NCBI GenBank assembly: GCA_934358235.1
Contig: CAKRKK010000049.1
Coordinates: 1 to 12,890 of the forward strand
Source: an uncultured Lachnospira sp.
Lineage (GTDB): Bacteria > Bacillota > Clostridia > Lachnospirales > Lachnospiraceae
Direction of reading: 5' to 3'
Length of the DNA: 12,890 nt
This document shows, piece after piece, positions 7,395-12,890 of this stretch (the first letter of the stretch is position 1; the number at the start of each line of letters is the position of its first letter). The notes beneath the pieces are model-generated. The model did not search any database. It had not been told where the DNA came from and saw only the letters and a program-made list of their open reading frames with translations. A program made the translations under genes and the position numbers.

Positions 7395-7476
7395 CACAGC
7401 ATTATTGTGTGCTGTGTGTCTGGTGCGCAAGGACACACAGCCTGTCAGGTGGACAATGTATAATAGTATGTCCACC
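7395..7476 (-). promoter_or_regulatory. Competing hairpins between pyrB and pyrI
   Basis: Read in the direction of transcription there are three hairpins. First, GGTGGACA (7476-7469) pairs with TGTCCACC (7455-7448). Second, GCTGTGTGTC (7441-7432) pairs with GACACACAGC (7420-7411). Third, CACAGCA (7416-7410) pairs with TGCTGTG (7401-7395). The second and third share bases 7411-7416 and cannot form together. None is followed by a T-run, so they are not standard terminators. They may set the pyrI to pyrB ratio through mRNA stability or translation, which is inference. The palindrome TGCGCA occurs both in the second loop and just upstream of the pyrI ribosome site. Confidence 0.55.
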
Positions 7477-7514
7477 ATATTATTCACATTATAACTTATA
7501 AGCTCAGGTAAGTA

Positions 7515-8429
7515 TTAATTAAGACCGAGCAGAGTCATAATGAGAGCCATACGTACGTATACACCATACTGAACCTGTTTAAAGTAGGCAGCACGTTTGT
7601 CATCATCGATTTCAACGGATATTTCGTTAACACGAGGAAGAGGGTGAAGTACATACATATCTTCCTTTGCAAGAGCCATCTTTGCAGCATCTAATACATA
7701 GAAGTCCTTCATACGAAGATATTCATCCTCAGAGAAGAAGCGTTCTCTTTGTACTCGCGTCATATAGAGGATATCAAGCTGAGGTATAGCCTCCTCAAGA
7801 CTTTCAACCTCTACGAACTCTGCATTGTTAGCTATAAGAACATCATCTCTGATATAATCAGGAATACGAAGCTCTTTAGGAGATATGAGAACGAATCTTA
7901 CATTATTGTATCTTACAAGAGAGTTGATAAGCGAATGAACAGTTCTTCCGAACTTGAGGTCGCCACAAAGACCGATAGTGAAGTTATCAAGAGAACCTCT
8001 TAATTCCCTTATTGTCATAAGATCAGTAAGTGTCTGTGTTGGGTGCTGGTGGCCGCCGTCTCCTGCATTGATTACAGGTATTGATGATTTGCTTGCTGCA
8101 ACCATAGGTGCACCCTCCTTAGGGTGTCTCATAGCACAGATATCTGCATAGCATGAGATAACTCTTATTGTATCGGATACACTTTCGCCCTTGGAGGCAG
8201 AACTTGAGTTAGCAGAAGAAAAACCTAATACAGAACCCCCAAGATTGAGCATTGCAGACTCAAAACTAAGACGGGTTCTAGTACTAGGTTCATAGAATAA
8301 GGTTGCTAACTTCTTTCCATCACATACGTGACTGTATTTCTTAGGATCCTTAGAGATATCTCTTGCAAGGTCAAGAATATCAGTTAATTCACTGATACTT
8401 AAATCCAATGGACTAAGTAAATGTTTCAT
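7515..8429 (-). CDS. pyrB: Aspartate carbamoyltransferase catalytic subunit
   Basis: PyrB, 304 residues, normal length. It condenses carbamoyl phosphate with L-aspartate to N-carbamoyl-L-aspartate. Motifs: [13 protein letters not shown] with the phosphate-binding STRTR at residues 49-53; the mobile-loop Lys80 in [16 protein letters not shown] carrying the conserved Arg; HQHPTQ with the catalytic His; [11 protein letters not shown]; and the aspartate-site HPLPRVNEI. The pairing with pyrI indicates an allosteric holoenzyme of E. coli type. An upstream in-frame ATG at 8444 overlaps the GGAGGA ribosome site (8442-8437); the ATG at 8429 lies 7 nt after that site and begins [11 protein letters not shown], the family start, so it was chosen. 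It is transcribed divergently from trpS. No PyrR attenuator motif was recognised in the leader. Confidence 0.96.
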   Translation of the reverse strand: MKHLLSPLDLSISELTDILDLARDISKDPKKYSHVCDGKKLATLFYEPSTRTRLSFESAMLNLGGSVLGFSSANSSSASKGESVSDTIRVISCYADICAMRHPKEGAPMVAASKSSIPVINAGDGGHQHPTQTLTDLMTIRELRGSLDNFTIGLCGDLKFGRTVHSLINSLVRYNNVRFVLISPKELRIPDYIRDDVLIANNAEFVEVESLEEAIPQLDILYMTRVQRERFFSEDEYLRMKDFYVLDAAKMALAKEDMYVLHPLPRVNEISVEIDDDKRAAYFKQVQYGVYVRMALIMTLLGLN

Positions 8430-8848
8430 CAATTGTTCCTCCATGTATATTATTGTTGATGAGTTATTCTAACCAGATAATATATTGATTAGTATATCTT
8501 TAACATAAGCCTGCGTTGCGTAGGCATAGCTTTGTTATAGAAAGTGATTAATCAATTGTTAAAGTGGTTAATAACATTAACATATATATTACTATTATTT
8601 AACATAATTCTCAATTGTTATTTTCAAAAAAATGTGATAAAATTGTAAACATTATTGGTACTGTTATTACTTTGTTGTTGCGTATAGAAGAAGGTACCTG
8701 AAATAATTAATAAATAATTGCCACAGTATTGCTGCAGGGAAATGTATTATGATATAAAGCCATCAGCAGTTCCTACATAATATAAAATATAATAAGATAT
8801 AATGAGATATGTATTGTGGTTTAACATAAGAATGGAGGAGTAGTTATT
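8430..8848. other. Divergent control region between pyrB and trpS
   Basis: About 420 nt of AT-rich DNA with no ORF worth calling. Sites seen: the ribosome sites of pyrB (8437-8442) and trpS (GGAGGAG, 8834-8840); a 7-bp hairpin with one G-U pair, 8509-8515 with 8519-8525, in the presumed pyrB leader and without a T-run; and three copies of TCAATTGTT at 8429-8437, 8552-8560 and 8611-8619. Promoter candidates are weak: TTGAGA-17-TAATAT reading leftwards for pyrB, and TTGCTG-18-TATAAA reading rightwards (about 8727-8756) for trpS. No T-box consensus (GGTGG..ACCGCG type) was found before trpS. Confidence 0.5.
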
Positions 8849-9943
8849 ATGTCAAAAATAATATTAACAGGAGACAGACCAACAGGTAAGCTTCATCTTG
8901 GCCATTATGTTGGTTCTCTTAAAAGAAGAGTAGAGCTTCAGAATTCAGGTGAATTCGAGAAGATATTTATAATGATTGCGGATGCACAGGCACTTACAGA
9001 TAATGCTGATAATCCTGAAAAGGTACGTCAGAATATTATAGAGGTAGCTCTTGATTATCTTTCAGTAGGAATAGACCCAACAAAGACTGATATATTCATA
9101 CAGTCACAGATTCCACAGCTTACTGAGCTTACATTCTATTATATGAATCTTGTTACAGTATCAAGACTTCAGAGGAATCCAACAGTTAAGTCAGAAATAA
9201 AAATGCGTAACTTTGAAGCCAGTATACCAGTAGGCTTCTTCTGTTATCCTATAAGCCAGGCGGCAGATATAACAGCATTTAAGGCTACAACAGTACCAGC
9301 AGGTGAAGATCAGGAGCCAATGATAGAGCAGACAAGAGAGATTGTAAGAAAGTTCAATGAGGTGTATGGTGAAACACTTGTTGAGCCTAAGATACTTCTT
9401 CCAGAGAATCAGGTATGTTTAAGACTTCCTGGCACAGATGGAAAGGCAAAGATGAGCAAGTCACTTGGAAACTGCATTTATCTGTCAGATAGTGCAGAGG
9501 AAGTAAAGAACAAGGTAAGAGGCATGTATACAGATCCTGACCATATCAAGGTTAGTGATCCGGGTAAGATAGAAGGTAATACAGTATTTACATATCTTGA
9601 TGCTTTCTGTTGTGATGAGGATTTTGCATTATTCCTTCCTGACTATAAGAATCTTGAGGAGCTTAAAGAGCATTACAAGAGAGGCGGTCTTGGGGATGTT
9701 AAGGTTAAGAATTTCCTTAATGATGTTCTTAATAAAGAATTAGAGCCTATAAGAAAAAGACGCCACGAGTATGAGAAGGATATTCCAGAGGTATATCACA
9801 TCTTACAGGAGGGTACTAAGAAGGCGTACGCAGTCGCAGAGGAGACACTTAACGAGGTTAAGGCAGCTATGAGAATAAACTACTTTGACGATGCAGAGCT
9901 TATTAAGCATCAGGCTGAAAAGTATAGTGGAGTTCAGGAATAA
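8849..9943 (+). CDS. trpS: Tryptophan--tRNA ligase
   Basis: TrpS, 364 residues, a class I aminoacyl-tRNA synthetase that charges tRNA-Trp in the cytosol. The N-terminus [20 protein letters not shown] contains the HIGH signature as HLGH at residues 16-19, and the second signature is KMSKS at 201-205. Other family blocks are [77 protein letters not shown] and [10 protein letters not shown]. This is the longer GDRPTG subtype found in streptococci and many clostridia, rather than the compact B. subtilis type. The start has a strong GGAGGAG eight nt upstream. An ATG inside that site (8832) opens only a three-codon frame closed by TAG. Charging genes in Firmicutes are often T-box controlled, but no T-box was seen here. 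Confidence 0.97.
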   Translation: MSKIILTGDRPTGKLHLGHYVGSLKRRVELQNSGEFEKIFIMIADAQALTDNADNPEKVRQNIIEVALDYLSVGIDPTKTDIFIQSQIPQLTELTFYYMNLVTVSRLQRNPTVKSEIKMRNFEASIPVGFFCYPISQAADITAFKATTVPAGEDQEPMIEQTREIVRKFNEVYGETLVEPKILLPENQVCLRLPGTDGKAKMSKSLGNCIYLSDSAEEVKNKVRGMYTDPDHIKVSDPGKIEGNTVFTYLDAFCCDEDFALFLPDYKNLEELKEHYKRGGLGDVKVKNFLNDVLNKELEPIRKRRHEYEKDIPEVYHILQEGTKKAYAVAEETLNEVKAAMRINYFDDAELIKHQAEKYSGVQE

Positions 9944-9950
9944 TAAAGAT

Positions 9951-9996
9951 AAAAAAGCTACATCCGGAGTGAAACGATTCCGGGTGTAGCTTTTTT
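9951..9996. terminator. Bidirectional intrinsic terminator
   Basis: AAAAAAGCTACATCCGG pairs with CCGGGTGTAGCTTTTTT (with one G-U pair), loop around 9971-9976. Runs of A and T on both sides let it stop trpS (+) and the convergent beta-propeller gene (-). Confidence 0.93.
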
Positions 9997-10044
9997 AGGT
10001 TCTATAAGTTGTAAAATATAAGGCAGAAGCCTTACAGGCTCTTA

Positions 10045-11091
10045 TCAGAGCTTCTTTATAATCATGTTGTTAGGGCGTGACAGCTTAAGCTCCTTGCCAT
10101 TCATAACGATAAGACCTCTTTTATAATCAATAGTAAATATTGTTATAGAATTACCTTCATTATTCATAGACATAAGGTGGTTATCATCAGGGAAAAGACA
10201 TATGTACTTAGGATAATCACCGCTTACAGGAAGCGAATTAAGAGTAACAATCTTTCCGGTTTCTTTATCAACCGAATATATGGTTACTGTATTGTCACCT
10301 GCATTAGAGCATATCAGATTATTACCATCGTTAGCAAGTATAATATCTGAGGCAGCACTGTTAGACTTGTGATCCCTTCGTACAGTAAATATATTCTGAA
10401 TCATTTCAAAATGAGCCTTATCAGAGGATTTATCATAGGAATATACGTTGATGTAATTCTTTAATTCACATACTACATATGCAAAGCGTCCATCTGCCGA
10501 GAATATCATCTTCTTAGGTGCAGATTCCTGCTGCGAACGGATTATATCGAATAACTTGAGCTTTCCAGTTCTATGATTGAATTCATAAAGCTTAATCTGG
10601 TCTATGCCAAGATCACAGGCACATAACAGCTCTTCATCAGGAGTAAAGCAGGTGCTGCTGACATGAGGACGGAAGTTTCTTTCAGCAACGCTTCCCATAC
10701 CCTTATGAAATACCTCGTCAGCTATGTCACCTATTGAACCATCCTCGTTGATATGCATAACCGTAATCTTGCCATCGTGATAGCCGGAAACAACAAGGAA
10801 ATTATTAGCCTTGGTAACAGATATATGGCAGCCACGCATACCGTTGATAGATACTACATTCATAAGCTTTAGACTTCCATCTTCTGCAATGGAATATGCT
10901 GATACCCCCTGATCACATATTGCATAAAGAAATCTCTTATCATAAGAAAATGTTATGTAGGAAGGATTGTCAATAGCAACTTCTTCACGTTCACATATAC
11001 GTCCCTTCTTAACGTCACAATCGTATATATGTATACCTTTACTGCTTTCGTGAGTATAGCTTCCCACATAAGCAACGTAATTATCTTTCAT
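10045..11091 (-). CDS. Lactonase family beta-propeller protein
   Basis: 348 residues, the usual length of the seven-bladed lactonase family (Pfam Lactonase), which includes YbhE-type 6-phosphogluconolactonase (Pgl) of E. coli. The start YVAYVGSYTHESSKGIHIYDCD is typical (key part YVGSYT), and blades repeat the pattern NPSYITFSYDKRFLYAICD, CHISVTKANNFLVVSGYHDG, FRPHVSSTCFTPDEELLCACDLG, KKMIFSADGRFAYVVCE and YPKYICLFPDDNHLMSMNNEGN (each about 20 residues). There is no signal peptide, so it is probably cytosolic. A Pgl role in the oxidative pentose phosphate pathway is possible, but no zwf or gnd gene is nearby to support it, and many members have unknown substrates. The ATG at 11091 was chosen because GGAGG (11101-11097) lies five nt upstream; a TTG at 11103 overlaps that site. 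It is monocistronic by appearance. Confidence 0.85.
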   Translation of the reverse strand: MKDNYVAYVGSYTHESSKGIHIYDCDVKKGRICEREEVAIDNPSYITFSYDKRFLYAICDQGVSAYSIAEDGSLKLMNVVSINGMRGCHISVTKANNFLVVSGYHDGKITVMHINEDGSIGDIADEVFHKGMGSVAERNFRPHVSSTCFTPDEELLCACDLGIDQIKLYEFNHRTGKLKLFDIIRSQQESAPKKMIFSADGRFAYVVCELKNYINVYSYDKSSDKAHFEMIQNIFTVRRDHKSNSAASDIILANDGNNLICSNAGDNTVTIYSVDKETGKIVTLNSLPVSGDYPKYICLFPDDNHLMSMNNEGNSITIFTIDYKRGLIVMNGKELKLSRPNNMIIKKL

Positions 11092-11215
11092 AGTAACCTC
11101 CAATCATTAATCTCAAGAACTTAATATGTAATGCTTAGACATAATATCAGCCTGGTATGTAAGAAAAATGCCAATACTATTATTACACTTAAGCAACACG
11201 ATATATATTTATATA

Positions 11216-11470
11216 TTAGCATTTTTCTTTATGTTTATCAAGGCAGACATTAACAAGTATTATATCTTTGCCAATAGACTTGATGCAACGGAAGGGGATG
11301 ACATATACGAATTCTCTGCCAAAGAAGCCACAGAGCTTTCCGGGACCGGGAATGATAATAGAATTAATACAGCCATTAGAAGGCTCAAAGTCAATATCAA
11401 TAACACAGCCAAGAATACGGCAGTCATCCTCATTGATAACCTGTTTGCTTTTAAGGTCTAGCATTTTCAT
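11216..11470 (-). CDS. YlmC/YmxH family PRC-barrel protein
   Basis: 84 residues, small like its family. The pattern LDLKSKQVINEDD, CRILGCVIDIDFEP, GCINSIIIPGPG and FVYVIPFRCIKSIGKDIILV matches the PRC-barrel fold of the YlmC/YmxH proteins, which occur mainly in endospore-forming Firmicutes and are annotated as sporulation related; their precise role is not established. It is soluble, with no membrane segment. GGAGG (11481-11477) lies six nt before the ATG at 11470; a second ATG two codons in (MKM) is a possible but less well placed start. It lies 124 nt upstream of the beta-propeller gene on the same strand, without a clear terminator between, so they may be co-transcribed. Its leader contains copy B of the structured element. 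Confidence 0.82.
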   Translation of the reverse strand: MKMLDLKSKQVINEDDCRILGCVIDIDFEPSNGCINSIIIPGPGKLCGFFGREFVYVIPFRCIKSIGKDIILVNVCLDKHKEKC

Positions 11471-11498
11471 AGGCGGCCTCCATAGTTAATATAAGGTG

Positions 11499-11578
11499 TT
11501 TCAGGCAGGTTCCAAGGTCTCATACCTACCTATGGGCGAGCTTATGTGGGTTTAGACTTTTGACCCGGTTACATCCTA
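11499..11578 (-). repeat. Copy B of the structured element (left arm only, degenerate)
   Basis: Read on the minus strand, this matches the left arm of copy A (6655-6732) closely: GGGTCAAAAG, TCTAAACCCACAT, AGCT/CGCCCATAGGT and GAGACCTTGG all recur. It is inverted with respect to copy A and has no counterpart of arms II-IV. Several stem pairs intact in A are mismatched in B (for example the ATGAGC/GCTCAT arm is ATAAGC/GCCCAT). It lies in the presumed leader of the YlmC/YmxH-like gene, ending 18 nt before its ribosome site. Confidence 0.75.
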
Positions 11579-11635
11579 TTATATGTTTTAAATATACAAT
11601 GCGTGCGAAATGCAGTTATGATTAGAATTGTATAC

Positions 11636-11732
11636 AGAATTACAAATAGAATATGAATAAGAATTAAAAATAGAAGAACTATAATATAGAAGAATTATAA
11701 TGTTGAAGAATTATAAATAGAATATGAATAAG
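11636..11732. repeat. AT-rich direct and tandem repeats upstream of the YugP-type gene
   Basis: A 26-bp sequence occurs at 11636-11661 and 11707-11732 with one mismatch; its shared core is AAATAGAATATGAATAAG. Overlapping it are three tandem 16-bp units: TAGAAGAACTATAATA (11671-11686), TAGAAGAATTATAATG (11687-11702) and TTGAAGAATTATAAAT (11703-11718). No ORF is present. The gap 11484-11840 otherwise holds only copy B and the promoter at 11764-11791. Confidence 0.8.
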
Positions 11733-11763
11733 CTGAATATATTGTGAAATTACAGCATATTTA

Positions 11764-11791
11764 TTTACAGGAAAAAAGATTATGGTATAAT
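11764..11791 (+). promoter_or_regulatory. Promoter of the YugP-type peptidase gene
   Basis: TTTACA (11764-11769), a 16-nt spacer and a perfect TATAAT (11786-11791) preceded by TGG, an extended -10. The predicted start is near 11798, leaving a leader of about 58 nt. The best housekeeping-type promoter match in the right half of the window. Confidence 0.75.
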
Positions 11792-11855
11792 GTGCATAAG
11801 CCGTACAAGTATTGTATTTATATAAATATTTGAAATAAATGTGGGAGGAAGATAT

Positions 11856-12545
11856 ATGATGTATTACCTTTATGATGCAACTTACATATTAGTAGTCATT
11901 GGTGCAATTATAAGTATTATTGCTTCAATGAATGTAAAGTCAACATTTGCAAGATATAGCAGAGGGGGCAATAACAGAACGGATATTACTGGTGCTGAAG
12001 CGGCACAGGAAATATTAAGGGCTGCAGGAATAACAGATGTAAGGATAGAAAGAGTAAGAGGCAATCTGACAGATCATTATTCACCAAAGGAAGGTGTACT
12101 AAGATTATCAGATAGTGTTTACGATTCACGTACAATAGCTGCTGTTGGTGTTGCGGCACATGAATGTGGACACGCCATGCAGTACAATGAAGATTATTTT
12201 CCTATAAAGATAAGGTCAGCAGTTATTCCACTCGCTAATATAGGCTCATCTCTTTCATGGCCAATAATAGTATTAGGACTTATATTCGGTGCTACTGGAC
12301 TTATGCAGATAGGTGTGCTTTTATTCTCGTTAGTGGTTATATTCCAGCTACTTACACTTCCAGTTGAGTTTGATGCATCTGCAAGAGCACTAAGGACATT
12401 AAGAGATAGGAATATGTTATCAGGCCACGCATTATCAGGTGCCAGAAAGGTGCTTACAGCGGCAGCACTCACATATGTAGCAGCACTTGTTACATCTATA
12501 CTTCAGTTATTAAGATTAGTGTTAATTACAAGAAGAAATGATTGA
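11856..12545 (+). CDS. YugP-type membrane zinc metallopeptidase
   Basis: 229 residues, the normal size for the neutral zinc metallopeptidase family of B. subtilis YugP (Zn_peptidase_2). The zinc-binding helix is AAHECGHAMQY with HECGH at residues 102-106; a conserved LPVEFDASARAL follows with Glu171, a plausible third ligand. Membrane segments: one at the N-terminus (YILVVIGAIISIIASM), two in the middle (about 128-165, including WPIIVLGLIFGATGL and IGVLLFSLVVIFQLL) and one at the C-terminus (AALTYVAALVTSILQLL). The substrate is not known. GGAGG (11844-11848) stands 7 nt before the ATG at 11856; a GTG at 11841 abuts that site and is rejected, and an ATG at 11859 is the next alternative. A clear promoter precedes the gene and a terminator follows, so it is monocistronic. 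Confidence 0.93.
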   Translation: MMYYLYDATYILVVIGAIISIIASMNVKSTFARYSRGGNNRTDITGAEAAQEILRAAGITDVRIERVRGNLTDHYSPKEGVLRLSDSVYDSRTIAAVGVAAHECGHAMQYNEDYFPIKIRSAVIPLANIGSSLSWPIIVLGLIFGATGLMQIGVLLFSLVVIFQLLTLPVEFDASARALRTLRDRNMLSGHALSGARKVLTAAALTYVAALVTSILQLLRLVLITRRND

Positions 12546-12567
12546 TTAAGCTGAGTATTTAATTGAT

Positions 12568-12628
12568 AAGACATTTATTAGTGAAAGCTTTCTAGAGAAG
12601 AAAGCTGCATTAATAAATGTCTTTTTTT
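12568..12628 (+). terminator. Intrinsic terminator after the YugP-type gene
   Basis: AAGACATTTATTA (12568-12580) pairs with TAATAAATGTCTT (12611-12623), with an inner helix AGCTTTCT/AGAAAGCT, followed by a run of seven T. It lies 22 nt after the stop codon. Confidence 0.93.
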
Positions 12629-12757
12629 ATTAAAGTGGTGTGCTTGTTTTATGCAAGTGAAAAATATAATATAAATTGTAAAAAATGACAAAAAATACTT
12701 AAATTTTTATAAAAATAATGCTACAATATGAAAGATGACGAACATATTAAAATAATA

Positions 12758-12800
12758 TGTACAATTTATAACTTAAGTACTATAATAATAGTACTTAAGT
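12758..12800 (+). promoter_or_regulatory. Candidate promoter with its -10 inside a 13-bp palindrome
   Basis: ACTTAAGTACTAT (12771-12783) and ATAGTACTTAAGT (12788-12800) are perfect inverted repeats around AATA. A TATAAT at 12781-12786 straddles the centre, with TGTACA at 12758-12763 as a 4-of-6 -35 at 17-nt spacing. TGTACA recurs at 12800-12805. The site precedes the partial gene at 12828 and could be an operator. A second promoter candidate, ATGACA-17-TATAAA, lies at 12685-12713. The remainder of 12629-12827 shows no gene. Confidence 0.5.
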
Positions 12801-12827
12801 GTACATGCATCCTAAAAAGGGGGATAA

Positions 12828-12890
12828 ATGACGATTGAACAAAAACATACTAAGTTTTACAATTTACAAGAGTTGGTATTAATTATATTT
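12828..12890 (+). CDS. Start of an unidentified gene (first 21 codons)
   Basis: An ATG preceded by AAAAAGGGGG (12814-12823), a plausible though slightly close ribosome site, opens a frame that runs off the window: MTIEQKHTKFYNLQELVLIIF. The final residues (LVLIIF) could begin a membrane helix. This is too short to assign a family. The promoter and palindrome just upstream support a real gene start. Confidence 0.55.
   Translation, partial: MTIEQKHTKFYNLQELVLIIF

Noticed and set aside
8507..8527. Hairpin 8509-8525 as an attenuator terminator for pyrB
   Set aside because: The stem is only 7 bp and no T-run follows in the direction of pyrB transcription; no PyrR-type anti-antiterminator was recognised.
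11168..11461. Plus-strand open frame opposite the YlmC/YmxH-like gene
   Set aside because: The minus-strand product has the PRC-barrel pattern and a good ribosome site; the plus-strand frame has neither.

Overview
The window is AT-rich DNA that looks like a member of the Clostridia, most plausibly a gut Lachnospiraceae-type organism. The reasons are a class A RNase P RNA (Bacillales carry class B), a paired pyrB-pyrI aspartate transcarbamoylase, a YlmC/YmxH-type PRC-barrel protein typical of spore-former lineages, AGA/ATA-rich codon use, and a TrpS of the GDRPTG type seen in Firmicutes. The genus is inference only.

Layout. 1-4305 (+): the 3' part of pheS, complete pheT and queA, all on one strand with no terminator visible between them. 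4306-4903 (+): two candidate promoters, one inside an 11-bp inverted repeat, then rnpB. 4904-6661 (+): a membrane-anchored DUF4012 protein starting 35 nt after rnpB with no terminator between. 6655-6850: a compact four-hairpin element. 6870-6913: a bidirectional terminator facing pyrI. 6947-8429 (-): pyrB then pyrI, with competing hairpins between them. 8430-8848: divergent control region. 8849-9943 (+): trpS, then a bidirectional terminator. 10045-11091 (-): a lactonase-type beta-propeller protein. 11216-11470 (-): the YlmC/YmxH-like protein. 11499-11578: a second, degenerate, inverted copy of the left arm of the four-hairpin element. 11636-11791: AT-rich repeats and a strong promoter. 11856-12545 (+): a YugP-type membrane zinc peptidase and its terminator. 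12546-12890: a control region with a 13-bp palindrome and the first 21 codons of an unknown gene.

Most genes are housekeeping: charging of tRNA-Phe and tRNA-Trp, the queuosine tRNA modification, tRNA 5' processing, and the committed step of pyrimidine synthesis. They do not form one pathway beyond the tRNA theme of pheST-queA-rnpB.

The less ordinary signals are non-coding. (1) The four-hairpin element at 6655-6850 and its partial copy at 11499-11578 may be a structured RNA or a remnant of an IS200/IS605-like element. (2) At nine of ten start sites a start-like triplet (ATG, TTG or GTG) directly overlaps or abuts the Shine-Dalgarno core, and three of these sites share a 21-nt leader. True starts therefore lie 11-17 nt downstream of those triplets. 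(3) The rnpB promoter lies in an inverted repeat. (4) Mutually exclusive hairpins sit between pyrB and pyrI. No CRISPR array, phage gene, transposase or defence system was found.
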